Assembly (NCBI GenBank): GCA_052035235.1
Contig: JBPOHT010000030.1
Location: forward strand, 62,001 to 126,000
Direction of reading: 5' to 3'
Length of the DNA stretch: 64,000 bases
Source: Solimonas_A sp052035235
GTDB lineage: Bacteria > Pseudomonadota > Gammaproteobacteria > Nevskiales > Nevskiaceae
Position 1 is the stretch's first letter, and the number at the start of each line of letters is the position of its first letter. Under the pieces are notes generated by a model, which had not been told where the DNA came from, ran no database searches, and saw nothing but the letters and a program-made list of their open reading frames with translations. The translations under genes were made by a program, and so were the position numbers. Positions 23,027 through 31,608 of the stretch are shown piece after piece.

Positions 23027-23254
23027 TCGGACTACAGATCCGTGATCTAGAAGGTCACGGCGAACAACCCGGAGCAGCGCGCGCAATAACGGCATAACCC
23101 AGCGCATGCGAACGCATGGCCGGGGTGTTACCGCGAGAGTTGTAGGCGCGAAGGATCACGGGTGTACCTGATTCAAGGGCGCGCATCCTGCGCCCGGGGT
23201 ACGGGCTTGTCAATGCGACTGGGCCTGCGGCGGGACCGCCCCTAGAATCGCGGG

Positions 23255-23785
23255 ATGATCCGGATCGCCACCTACGACCCTGCCTGGCCCAACGCCTATG
23301 CGCATGCGAGCGCCGAGCTCCTGCGGGCGCTGGGCGAGCGGATCGTCGCCATCGAGCACACCGGCAGCACTTCGGTCCCTGGCCTTGCGGCCAAGCCGGT
23401 GATCGACATCTGCGCGGCGACGCCGGACCTGCCGGGATTTGCTACCGCGCAGGCGCGCCTGCGGCAGATCGGCTACGAACCCGAGGACTACGGCGCGGCG
23501 CAGCGCCTGTTCTACGTCCGCAAGGATGCCGACGGGGAGCGGACGCATCACCTGCACGTCTTCCCGCTCGAACTCTGGCCGATGCTGAAGGAGCGGATGT
23601 TCGCCGCCCACCTGCGCCAGTACCCCGAAGCGGCGGAACGCTACGCCGCCCTGAAGCGGCAGCTCGCCGGGCTGGGGCTCGACCGCGAGGCCTACACGCG
23701 CGGCAAGACCGCACTGATCCAGGAGCTGATGGACGCAGCCCGTGCCGAACGCGGACTGCCGCCGGAACCGGTCTGGGAAGAATGA
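23255..23785 (+). CDS. GrpB/UPF0157 family protein
   Basis: 176 residues. The pattern IRIATYDPAWPNAYAHAS, then IEHTGSTSVPGLAAKPVIDI and THHLHVFPLELW, is that of the GrpB (UPF0157) branch of the nucleotidyltransferase superfamily. The GSTSVPGLAAKPVIDI stretch holds the candidate metal-binding aspartate. The physiological substrate is not known for most members. It is complete, cytoplasmic, and has no linked partner gene. Confidence 0.9.
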   Translation: MIRIATYDPAWPNAYAHASAELLRALGERIVAIEHTGSTSVPGLAAKPVIDICAATPDLPGFATAQARLRQIGYEPEDYGAAQRLFYVRKDADGERTHHLHVFPLELWPMLKERMFAAHLRQYPEAAERYAALKRQLAGLGLDREAYTRGKTALIQELMDAARAERGLPPEPVWEE

Positions 23786-23795
23786 GGCGCGGCGC

Positions 23796-24410
23796 TCAGC
23801 TGACGCCGAGGTAGCGGCCCTGCTTGTGGTTGGTGACCAGGATGAAGCTGGTGGTCACGGCGCCGAGGATGGACAGCGCGACGCGGTCCGGCGGAAGCTG
23901 GAATGCCGCCAGCAGCACGATGAGGCAGTCCACCGCCATCTGCACCTTGCCGGCGCGGATGCCATGCCGCTCCTGCAGGTACAGCACCAGCAGGTTGATG
24001 CCGCCGAGGCTGGCCTTGTGCCTGAACAGCATCAGCATGCCGGTGCCGATCAGGGTGCCGCCGATCAGCGCGCCGTACACGGGCTGGATGAGCGACAGCT
24101 GCAGGAACCGCGGCGTGAGTGCCGACAGCAGCGATACCAGGGCGACGGCGGCGAAGGTGCGCAGCAGGAAGCCGCGGCTCATGCGGGCCATGGCCAGGGC
24201 CAGGAACGGCAGGTTGAACACGAAGAAGATCGGCCCGAATCCCCAGCCGGTGACATGATCGAGCAGCAGGGCCGCGCCGGCGGTGCCGCCCGTCAGCAGG
24301 CCGATCTCCGCATAGAGCGTGACGCCGAGCGCGACCAGGGCGGTGCCGCAAAGCAGGGCCTGCAGGTCCTCGATGGGGCCGTGTGGGGTGTAGCTCAGCC
24401 GTTCTTCCAT
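23796..24410 (-). CDS. YitT family membrane protein
   Basis: 204 residues from the ATG at 24410. Five to six membrane segments are visible, with the family phrase TGGTAGAALLLDHVTGWGFG after the first segments and RHKASLGGINLLVLYLQERHG later. YitT-like proteins are inner-membrane proteins of unknown transport function. Most members carry an extra C-terminal DUF2179 domain, which is missing here, as in the shorter proteobacterial branch. The gene converges with the GrpB-like gene, 10 bases apart. Confidence 0.85.
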   Translation of the reverse strand: MEERLSYTPHGPIEDLQALLCGTALVALGVTLYAEIGLLTGGTAGAALLLDHVTGWGFGPIFFVFNLPFLALAMARMSRGFLLRTFAAVALVSLLSALTPRFLQLSLIQPVYGALIGGTLIGTGMLMLFRHKASLGGINLLVLYLQERHGIRAGKVQMAVDCLIVLLAAFQLPPDRVALSILGAVTTSFILVTNHKQGRYLGVS

Positions 24411-24559
24411 TGCCGGGCACCGCGGTGGGCGGACAACATGCCGCGGCGAGCGCGCCATCCGGGCGCCGAGCCCACGGTCCAGGGCCGCAGTCTGGGCCGG
24501 CCATGCAGGCCTGCCATCCGTGCAAGTACCGAAATACGCGGCAGCCCACGCTCCGCCGG

Positions 24560-25576
24560 CTAGCGAACCTGCGCCTTGCGGTACTCGCCCGGTGCGCGGC
24601 CGAACCAACGGCGGAAGGCGCGCGTGAAGCTGGCGGTGTCGCCGTAGCCGAGCTGCAGCGCCATTTCCTCGATCTTCATCTCGGTGCCTTCCAGCAACTG
24701 CACCGCGGCCTGCTTGCGCTCCGCCTCCACCAGGTCGCGGAAGCTGCTGCCCTCTTCCTCCAGCCGGCGGCGCAGGCTGCGCGGGGCCATGGCCAGCTGC
24801 TGCGCCACGTCCTCCAGCGAGGCGACGAAGCCCAGCGGGCCGAGCAGCAGCCGGCGCACCTGGCCGGTCACGCCCGCCACCTGGCGGCGCTCCAGCTGGA
24901 TGCGGCACTGGTCCTCGAGCAGGCGCACCAGGCGCGCGTCGTACATCGGCAGGGGCGCCTCGGCATCTTCACGCCGCAGCACCAGGGCATTGCGCGCACT
25001 GCCGTACTGCGGGGCGATGCCGCAAAGCTCGGCGATGCGCGCGGCATGCGCGGGCGCACGCCCCTGGAACTCCAGTCGCTGCACGTGCAAGCCCTGCAGG
25101 CCCAGCTCGCGCAGCAGGTTGACGGCAGTGGCCATGTCGCGTTCCAGCAGGAACTGGCGCAGGTGCTGAGGGATGGAGGACGGATCGGCGCTGACGCCGA
25201 ACTCCCGTTCGTCCGTGAACAGCGACAGCTGGCAGTAAGCCGTGCTCAGCGGCAGGTAGCGCAGGGCGCTCTGCGTGGCCTCGCGCAGGTTGCGACTGAT
25301 GCGCATCACGAAGCCCCAGATGCCGAAGGTGGCCACGTTGTACTGCAGGCCCAGTTCGAAGCCCAGCGCCGGCACCTGCGGCAGGGCCAGGATCAGGTTC
25401 TCCACCAGGCGCATCTCCTGCTCGCGCGCGATCAGGGCCTCCGCGTCACGCAGCTGGGCCTCGCCGATGCCGGTGCCGAGCAGGCAGGTAGCGGTGTCGG
25501 CGCCGTGGCGCGCCCCGAAGTTGACCATCACCTGGGCGATGGCGACGGGGTGCTGGAAACTGGCCTCGGCGGACAT
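24560..25576 (-). CDS. AraC-type transcriptional regulator
   Basis: 338 residues from the ATG at 25576. Residues about 20-200 form the arabinose-binding-like N-terminal domain seen in regulators of lipid and hydrocarbon genes. Residues about 235-335 hold the double helix-turn-helix (LEDVAQQLAMAPRSLRRRLEE and LQLGYGDTASFTRAFRRWFG). It is divergent from a fatty acid desaturase gene with 123 bases between the starts, so it probably controls that gene in response to a fatty acid or a similar ligand. The regulator-target link is inferred from arrangement. Confidence 0.88.
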   Translation of the reverse strand: MSAEASFQHPVAIAQVMVNFGARHGADTATCLLGTGIGEAQLRDAEALIAREQEMRLVENLILALPQVPALGFELGLQYNVATFGIWGFVMRISRNLREATQSALRYLPLSTAYCQLSLFTDEREFGVSADPSSIPQHLRQFLLERDMATAVNLLRELGLQGLHVQRLEFQGRAPAHAARIAELCGIAPQYGSARNALVLRREDAEAPLPMYDARLVRLLEDQCRIQLERRQVAGVTGQVRRLLLGPLGFVASLEDVAQQLAMAPRSLRRRLEEEGSSFRDLVEAERKQAAVQLLEGTEMKIEEMALQLGYGDTASFTRAFRRWFGRAPGEYRKAQVR

Positions 25577-25699
25577 GGCGGCTGGTGCCCGGCTCAGGCC
25601 GCTGGCCGGAAATGCACGGCAGCAGGCCGGCAATGCCCTGCCGGGCGCCCTGCCCCGGCGGTACTGTGCGACCTGTTAGTGCTCGCGCTGGAGTCAGCC

Positions 25700-26590
25700 A
25701 TGCAGCAGGATCTGGTTTCGTTGAACAGGCAGGCCATCGCCACGGCCCGGGAATATACAGGCGAGCTGGCGTGGCCGACAGTGGCCTTGGCGCTGGGCGT
25801 GATCGTGGCCTTCGTCGCCAACCTGTGGCTGTTCGCGGCGGGGCTGATGCCGTTGTGGGCGGCGATCCTGGCCTATGCCGTGCTGACCTACATGTCCTAC
25901 ACGCCGCTGCACGAGGCGGCGCACGGCAACATCCACGGTGGGCATGACCGCCTGCAGTGGCTGAACGACCTCTGCGGCTACCTGGTGGCACCGCTGATCA
26001 TGGTGCCGTTCTCCACCCATCGCGTGGAGCACTTCACGCATCACCGCTACACCAACCAGCCGGACAAGGATCCGGACCACGTGGTCAGCGGCATGCGCCA
26101 TGGCTTCCTGGCCTTCATCCTCCACGGCCTGCGCTTCCTGTGGGTGCAGAACACCTTCCTGTTCCGCGACTACTGGGCCACCGCGCCGCTGCGCGAACGC
26201 GCCACCTACGTGGCGGAGGTGACATTCGCACTAGGCTGGCGCCTGGCCTTCGCGTTGGCGGTGGCGCGCGAGCACACCGTGTTGCTGCTGGTGACCGGCT
26301 ACCTGGGCGGCGCATTCTTCACCGCCTACTGGTTCGCCTACCGGCCGCACCTGCCCTACGAAGAGCCGGCGCGCTACCGCAACACCAACAGCCTGATCAT
26401 GCCCGTGTGGATGAAGCCGCTGGAATGGTTCTGGCTGGGCCAGAACCTGCACTCGGTGCACCACCTTTTTCCGCGCGTGCCCTTCTACCGCTACCACGCC
26501 CTGCACCGGCGTATCGAACCCGCCATGCGCGCCCACGGCACCACCATGATCGGCATCTTCAGCCGGCAGGCCGTCCCGCCCGAATCCTGA
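25700..26590 (+). CDS. Membrane fatty acid desaturase/hydroxylase family protein
   Basis: 296 residues from the ATG at 25700. Three histidine boxes of the diiron family are present: HEAAHGNIH (about residue 73), HFTHHRYTN (about 112) and HSVHHLFP (about 254). Four hydrophobic segments surround them. Such enzymes use oxygen to desaturate or hydroxylate acyl chains or carotenoids at the membrane face. The close divergent AraC gene suggests induction by its substrate. The exact substrate and position cannot be read from the sequence. Confidence 0.88.
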   Translation: MQQDLVSLNRQAIATAREYTGELAWPTVALALGVIVAFVANLWLFAAGLMPLWAAILAYAVLTYMSYTPLHEAAHGNIHGGHDRLQWLNDLCGYLVAPLIMVPFSTHRVEHFTHHRYTNQPDKDPDHVVSGMRHGFLAFILHGLRFLWVQNTFLFRDYWATAPLRERATYVAEVTFALGWRLAFALAVAREHTVLLLVTGYLGGAFFTAYWFAYRPHLPYEEPARYRNTNSLIMPVWMKPLEWFWLGQNLHSVHHLFPRVPFYRYHALHRRIEPAMRAHGTTMIGIFSRQAVPPES

Positions 26591-26597
26591 TCGCCGC

Positions 26598-29500
26598 TCA
26601 CGCCGCCTTGGCCAGCGGCTCCAGGTCCATCACGCGGATCTGCTCGGGCGGCACCGGACGGCTGAACAGGAAACCCTGGCCGCTGTTGCAGCCGTGCTGC
26701 AGCAGGAACTGCAGTTGCTCCGGCTTCTCCACACCCTCCGCCAGCACCTCCAGCCGCAGGATCGTGCCGAGCGCGATGATGGCAGAGATGATCTCGGCGT
26801 CGGTGCTGTCCTCCGGCACGTCGCGCACGAAGGCACGGTCGATCTTCAGCTTGTCCACCGGGAAGCGCTTGAGATAGACCAGCGAGGAATAGCCGGTGCC
26901 GAAATCGTCGATGGCGATACGCAGGCCCAGCGCCTTGAGACGGCTGATCTTGTCCTGCACGTCCGCCATATCGCCGGCCAGTGCGCCTTCGGTGATCTCC
27001 AGCTCCAGCACCTGCGGCGGCAGCCCGGTTTCCGCCAGGATGCCGCTCACGCGGCTGTCGATGTCCGGCAGCCTGAGCTGGCGCGGCGAGAGATTGACGG
27101 CGAGCGTGCCCAGCTCGAAGCCCTCCGCGCGCCAGCGCGCCACCTGCCCGCAGGCATGCCGCAGCACCCACTCGCCCAGCGGCACGATCAGGCCCGTGTC
27201 CTCCGCCAGCGGGATGAACTCCGCCGGCGGCATGGTGCGCCCTTCGGCGTCGTGCCAGCGCACCAGTGCCTCGACGCCGCGCAGGCGGCCCGTGGCGAGA
27301 TTGACCAGCGGCTGGTAGTGCAGGGTGAACTCCTCGCGCTCCAGCGCGCGGCGCAGGCGCGCCTCCAGCTCCAGCCGCGACGCCGCCACCTGCGTCAACG
27401 AGGCGTTGTAGAAGCGGTAGGTGCCACGCCCGGCGGCCTTGGCCTCGTACAGTGCCGAGTCGGCGTGCTTGATGATGTCGCCGGCGCTGTCGCCGTCGGC
27501 CGGGAACAGGCTGATGCCGATGCTCAGGCCCACGTAAGCCTGGTGACCGCCGGCCAGCAGGAAGGGCTGGCTGACGCATTCGATCAGCGAGCGCGCCACG
27601 CGCGCCGCATCGGGCTGGCTCAGGCCCTCCAGCACGACCACGAACTCGTCGCCGCCCTGTCGCACCAGCAGGTCCGCCTCGCGCAGCGCCGCGCGCAGGC
27701 GCTTGGCGACGATAGACAGCAGCTCGTCGCCCGCCGTGTGGCCCAGGCTGTCGTTGACGTTCTTGAAGCGGTCCAGGTCCATCATCAGCAGCGTACCGTG
27801 CTGGCCGTTGCAGCGGCCGCGCACCAGCGCCTCGTCGAGCTTGCTGCGCAGCACCAGGCGGTTGGGAAGGCCTGTCAGCGCGTCATGATGGGCCAGGTGC
27901 TCGAGCTGGGCCTCGGACTGCTTGATGCGGCTGATGTCGGAGAAACTGCCGACATAGCTGACGAGCTTGCCGTTGGCGTCATGTACCGCGCTGATGGTCT
28001 GCCACTCGGGAAAGATCTCGCCGTTCTTCCGGCGGTTCCACATCTCGCCCTGCCAGAAGCCACGGCTGCGAATGGTCTCCCAGACCTGTCCGTAGAACGC
28101 GGCATCCTGCCGTCCGGACTTGAGGATGCGCATGTTCCGCCCGATCAGTTCGTCTTCGGCGTAGCCGGTGATCTCGCAGAAGGCCGGGTTCACGGCCAGG
28201 ATCATGCCTTCCGGATCGGTGATGGCCACGCCCTCGTGTGTCGCCGTGAACACGGTTGCGGCCTGGCGCAGCTTGAGCTCCTGCGCCTTGCGCTCGGTGA
28301 CGTCATGCAGGAAGCCATGGCAAATGACACCGCCGTCCGGATCGACCTCCGGCATGGAGCGCCCTTCCAGCCAACGCACCTCTCCGTCCCGTGCATGGAT
28401 GCGTATCTCGCGATGCCAGGGCGTGCCGTCGCGGCAGGTCTGCTCGATGGAATCGATCAGACCCTGCAGATCATCCGGATGCACTCGCGCGAAGACCGGT
28501 TTCATGTCCTGCGCCACCTGCTCGGCCGTCACGCCGAACAGCGCCTCGAAGGGCGGTGAGGCATAGGGCATGCGGTAGCCGCCGTCGTCCAATCGACGGA
28601 AAGCGAACAGCGCGCCCGGCAGCGTCCCCGCCACGCGGCCGATGTACTGCTGCAAGGTCAGCCGCTCGCGCAGCGCCTGCTCGATGGCCTTGCGCTCGCT
28701 GATGTTGACGTGGGTGCCGACCAGGCGCAGCAGCTTTCCGCCGGCGCCATATACCGGAAATCCCTGGCTCTGGATATGCACGTAGGCACCGTGCTTGTGA
28801 CGCATGCGGCAGTCCAGCTCCAGGCTGCGGGCACTGCCGTCGCGCACGCGCTGCACGGCCTGGCGCAGGCGTATCAGATCCTCGGGATGCAGCAGGCGCT
28901 CGTAGGTCGCGATGCTGCCTTCCAGTTCCTCGTCACCGTAGCCCAGCATGGCCTTCCAGCCGCTGGAGTAGTAGGCGCGACCATCGTCGAGATTCCAGTC
29001 CCAGACGCCGTGCTGCGCACCGCGCATGGCCAGCTCGAAGCGCTCCTCGCTCTGGCGATGCGCTTCTTCCGCCCGGCGCCGCTCGGTGACATCGCGGATC
29101 GCACCGAACAGGTACAGCGGACGTCCCTGCGCATCGCGCACCAGGCTGGGATTCACCGCCACCCAGAGCTCGCTGCCGTCCTTGCGCAGGTAGCGCTTCT
29201 CGTAGGTGCCCACCTGCAGGCCGGCGGCGACCGCGTCGCGATTGCGGCGCGTCTCCTCCAGGTCGTCCGGGTGCGTGATGCCGACGAAGCCCTTCTCGAT
29301 CAACTCCCCGGCGCTGTAGCCGGTGAGCCGGCACATCATCGCGTTGACGCGCAGCAGGCGCCCATCCGGCGTAGACAGCATCATGCCGATGCTGGCGTTC
29401 TCGAAAGCCTGGCGGAAGCGCTCCTCGGAATCCTCCAGCGCGTGACGCTCCTGCGCCAGCGACAGGTCCTCCGCCTCCGCGCGTCGGCGGAAGCCGGCAT

Positions 29501-29759
29501 AGAGCAGCGCCGCCGTCACCAACACGAACAGCAGGCCCTTGATCACGCTGATCTGCGCCGCCAGCTGCGCGTCCGCCAGGGATTGCACCCAGCGGTCTCC
29601 GAAGTAGACCCAGGCCGCCGAAAGCGCGAGATAGGCCAAGGCCACACGGCCTGCGGTCCAGCCGGCCACCGAGGCCAGCGACGACTTTCCGGCGCGCGCA
29701 CCGGCAACGGCTGCGACGGCTTTACCGCACCACTGGAGGAATGAGGGCTGCATTGCCAC
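26598..29759 (-). CDS. Membrane PAS-GGDEF-EAL c-di-GMP turnover protein
   Basis: 1053 residues. Two N-terminal membrane helices (about 30-75) are followed by four PAS domains (about 105-225, 235-355, 365-490, 500-615), a GGDEF domain (about 625-785, intact RQGGDEFVVV) and an EAL domain (about 795-1045). The EAL catalytic set is intact: EALVRW, LELEITEG, DDFGTGYSSL, KIDRAF and AEGVE. Both synthesis and breakdown of c-di-GMP are therefore possible, with the balance set by PAS signals. It converges with the desaturase gene, eight bases apart. Confidence 0.93.
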   Translation of the reverse strand: MAMQPSFLQWCGKAVAAVAGARAGKSSLASVAGWTAGRVALAYLALSAAWVYFGDRWVQSLADAQLAAQISVIKGLLFVLVTAALLYAGFRRRAEAEDLSLAQERHALEDSEERFRQAFENASIGMMLSTPDGRLLRVNAMMCRLTGYSAGELIEKGFVGITHPDDLEETRRNRDAVAAGLQVGTYEKRYLRKDGSELWVAVNPSLVRDAQGRPLYLFGAIRDVTERRRAEEAHRQSEERFELAMRGAQHGVWDWNLDDGRAYYSSGWKAMLGYGDEELEGSIATYERLLHPEDLIRLRQAVQRVRDGSARSLELDCRMRHKHGAYVHIQSQGFPVYGAGGKLLRLVGTHVNISERKAIEQALRERLTLQQYIGRVAGTLPGALFAFRRLDDGGYRMPYASPPFEALFGVTAEQVAQDMKPVFARVHPDDLQGLIDSIEQTCRDGTPWHREIRIHARDGEVRWLEGRSMPEVDPDGGVICHGFLHDVTERKAQELKLRQAATVFTATHEGVAITDPEGMILAVNPAFCEITGYAEDELIGRNMRILKSGRQDAAFYGQVWETIRSRGFWQGEMWNRRKNGEIFPEWQTISAVHDANGKLVSYVGSFSDISRIKQSEAQLEHLAHHDALTGLPNRLVLRSKLDEALVRGRCNGQHGTLLMMDLDRFKNVNDSLGHTAGDELLSIVAKRLRAALREADLLVRQGGDEFVVVLEGLSQPDAARVARSLIECVSQPFLLAGGHQAYVGLSIGISLFPADGDSAGDIIKHADSALYEAKAAGRGTYRFYNASLTQVAASRLELEARLRRALEREEFTLHYQPLVNLATGRLRGVEALVRWHDAEGRTMPPAEFIPLAEDTGLIVPLGEWVLRHACGQVARWRAEGFELGTLAVNLSPRQLRLPDIDSRVSGILAETGLPPQVLELEITEGALAGDMADVQDKISRLKALGLRIAIDDFGTGYSSLVYLKRFPVDKLKIDRAFVRDVPEDSTDAEIISAIIALGTILRLEVLAEGVEKPEQLQFLLQHGCNSGQGFLFSRPVPPEQIRVMDLEPLAKAA

Positions 29760-29784
29760 TACATCGGCAATACAGCCCCAGTCT

Positions 29785-30252
29785 TTAGCGCATCACGCCC
29801 TGGCGCAGCATTCGCGCGATGGCCGGGCGCGCCTGTGCATAGGTTTCCAGCATCAGCGCCAGGGGCATGCGCAACTCGCGGGCGCGGAAGCGGTCGGCAT
29901 CCGCGGCGTGGGTCGTGCAACCGCGCCGTGCGCGGACGCGCTCCAGTGGCCATTGCAGATGCACGGCCTGCAGCACCTGCCGCTGCGACAGCGGCAGGCG
30001 CCGCCAGGCGATGTCCAGGCTCTCACCCGCCAACTCGTCCGGTTCGTCGCCGGCACCATGATCCTCGTCGTCCCACACCGGGATGGCGTAGTGCCGCTCG
30101 GCCGACGCGCAAGCATTGAAGGCACGCGGCCCGCCGATGTCGCCAGCGACCCAGCGGCGCCAGTTGTCCAGCATGCGGTCCAGCCACTCGTCGTGCTGGG
30201 CACGCGCGATCACTTCGGTCGTCAGTCCGCTGTCATAGGGTTTCATTCGCAT
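29785..30252 (-). CDS. Phage Q-like antiterminator, putative
   Basis: 155 residues from the ATG at 30252 (alternative 30246). The N-terminal half (QHDEWLDRMLDNWRRWVAGD) and the C-terminal half (LDIAWRRLPLSQRQVLQAVH, then ERVRARRGC) have the shape of Q-type late antiterminators. In those proteins a WxRW-like helix precedes a sigma-region-4-like helix-turn-helix. It lies downstream of the Cro-like gene in the same direction. The late operons of the nearby prophage start with promoter-proximal terminators, which would need such a factor. A small sigma-like DNA-binding regulator is the alternative. Confidence 0.55.
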   Translation of the reverse strand: MRMKPYDSGLTTEVIARAQHDEWLDRMLDNWRRWVAGDIGGPRAFNACASAERHYAIPVWDDEDHGAGDEPDELAGESLDIAWRRLPLSQRQVLQAVHLQWPLERVRARRGCTTHAADADRFRARELRMPLALMLETYAQARPAIARMLRQGVMR

Positions 30253-30323
30253 TGCTCCGTCCGTCTGGATCCACTTGCCCGCGCCACCGTTGGCGGCACT
30301 CCCCTGCTGCTCCAGCCCGGCCC

Positions 30324-30527
30324 TCACGCAGCCTGCTCCAGCGCCGCCGCCATCTGCTCCGACAACTGCCACAACTTCACCGCCGCCATGCCCCGCGGCT
30401 CCCGCGTCGCCCCCCGCATCAGGTCGCCCAAAGAGGAATAGGAAAGGCCGCAGAGATCGGCGATATCCGCCCGGCTCAGCCCCGCCCGCTCGCACCACAA
30501 GACCCGCTCTTTCCAGTCGCTGTCCAT
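30324..30527 (-). CDS. Cro-like helix-turn-helix regulator
   Basis: 67 residues from the ATG at 30527 (69 from 30533). The helix-turn-helix is RADIADLCGLSYSSLGDLMRG. It is divergent from the S24 repressor gene across a 70-base region with operator palindromes, the classic cI/cro layout. The predicted -10 TAAAAT ends at 30534, so transcription would start at or next to the ATG at 30527 and the message would be leaderless. It probably turns off repressor synthesis on induction. Confidence 0.72.
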   Translation of the reverse strand: MDSDWKERVLWCERAGLSRADIADLCGLSYSSLGDLMRGATREPRGMAAVKLWQLSEQMAAALEQAA

Positions 30528-30533
30528 GTGCAT

Positions 30534-30592
30534 ATTTTACGGTTTTCCGTATATCTGGGGCAATGGATTTCCGTAACGGAATTCCGTATATT
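30534..30592. promoter_or_regulatory. Divergent cI/cro promoters with two operators
   Basis: Operators are ACGGTTTTCCGT (30539-30550) and the perfect palindrome ACGGAATTCCGT (30576-30587). Toward cro, -35 TTGCCC (30558-30563) and -10 TAAAAT (30534-30539) have an 18-base spacer, with the first operator touching the -10. Toward cI, a -10-like TATATT (30587-30592) with only a weak -35 lies seven bases before the repressor ATG, with the second operator abutting it. Confidence 0.7.
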
Positions 30593-30598
30593 TGCTAC

Positions 30599-31261
30599 AT
30601 GACTGTCGGAGAACGAATTAAATCCGCGCGCAAGGCGCAGGCCCCCGTGATCGGGGTCAAGCAGCTGGCCGATGCCGTCGGCCTGGCCGTGAGCACCCTC
30701 TACGACCTGGAGCGCGGCGAGCAGGAAAGCACCACCAAGCTGCACGCCATCGCCGAGTTCCTGGGCGTGCGTGCGCGCTGGCTGGAGACCGGCCAGGGCC
30801 CCATGCGACCCGAGCAGGGCGACCTGCTCGACGCCAGCTTCGACGACAAGTACGACCGCGTCACCGTGGTGCGCGGCGCGATGCTGTCCGGCGGCCCCGG
30901 CAAGGTGTCCTGGGAGTTCGAGGAGGTGGACCGGCACTTCGCCTTCCGCCGCCAGTGGCTGCAGGAAAAAGGCCTGCGCGCCGACCGCTGCCGCATCTAC
31001 GAGGTGGCCGGCGACAGCAACGCCCCCTACATCCGCCATGGCGACGTGGTGATGCTCGATCTGGACGACCGCAAGGTGGTGGATGGCGAGTTCTACGGCC
31101 TGGCCTTCGGCGACGATCTGCGGGTCAAACAGCTGGCCTTCCGCGCCGATGGCGCGCTGCGCGTGATCAGCGCGGCGGAGCCGGACAAGGCCGAGACCTA
31201 CCGCGGCCAGGAGATCGACGCCATCAGCATCATCGGCCGGGTGGCCTGGCGCGGCGGCTGA
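30599..31261 (+). CDS. Phage repressor with S24 (LexA-like) autocleavage domain
   Basis: 220 residues from the ATG at 30599. An N-terminal helix-turn-helix (KQLADAVGLAVSTLYDLERG, residues 22-41) binds the operator. The C-terminal half is an S24 peptidase domain with candidate Ser in GDSNAPYIRHGD and Lys in VKQLAF, so it may be inactivated through RecA after DNA damage. The cleavage region reads LSGGPG, where most relatives have Ala-Gly, so the cut residues may be Gly-Gly; this should be treated with care. No Shine-Dalgarno site precedes the start. Palindromes ACGGAATTCCGT flank the gene on both sides. Confidence 0.88.
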   Translation: MTVGERIKSARKAQAPVIGVKQLADAVGLAVSTLYDLERGEQESTTKLHAIAEFLGVRARWLETGQGPMRPEQGDLLDASFDDKYDRVTVVRGAMLSGGPGKVSWEFEEVDRHFAFRRQWLQEKGLRADRCRIYEVAGDSNAPYIRHGDVVMLDLDDRKVVDGEFYGLAFGDDLRVKQLAFRADGALRVISAAEPDKAETYRGQEIDAISIIGRVAWRGG

Positions 31262-31373
31262 GCTCTTGAAGTAGCGAACGCCCGGCCATGGAGGGTCGGG
31301 TCGGGGGAAGATCGACCTGGCTACCGGCCCGCCAGGGATGCCACGCGCCGCGCCCAAGCTTGGCCCAAGAATT

Positions 31374-31442
31374 ACGGAATTCCGTTATTACATTTGTACG
31401 GCAAGCCGTATTATATGTCCGTACCTGACTACGGAATCCCGC
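31374..31442 (+). promoter_or_regulatory. Operator array and promoter of the short early operon
   Basis: A perfect ACGGAATTCCGT (31374-31385), ACGGCAAGCCGT (31398-31409) and a degenerate ACGGAATCCCGC (31431-31442) lie before the ATG at 31444. A -10-like TATTAT (31409-31414) overlaps the second operator. The layout suggests a repressed rightward early promoter. Confidence 0.7.
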
Positions 31443-31443
31443 C

Positions 31444-31608
31444 ATGCCCGATACCCCTGCCCTGCACCCCGGCGACACCGCCCGCATTCGCCACGGCCGC
31501 CTCCGGCACCGCCTGGCTGAAGTGCTGAAGGTGGACGGCCGCCACGCCACCGTGATCACAGCGGTGGGCGAGCTATCCCTGCCGCTGTCCTGCCTGGAAG
31601 CTCAATGA
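31444..31608 (+). CDS. Small protein of the repressor-controlled early operon
   Basis: 54 residues (MPDTPALHPGDTARIRHGRL and so on), beta-rich with a GDTARIRHGR start that looks like a short SH3/KOW-like strand set. No family is recognised. It directly follows the operator array and overlaps the next gene (stop TGA at 31606-31608, next ATG at 31605). It is the first gene rightward of the repressor and so is probably expressed on induction. Confidence 0.6.
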   Translation: MPDTPALHPGDTARIRHGRLRHRLAEVLKVDGRHATVITAVGELSLPLSCLEAQ

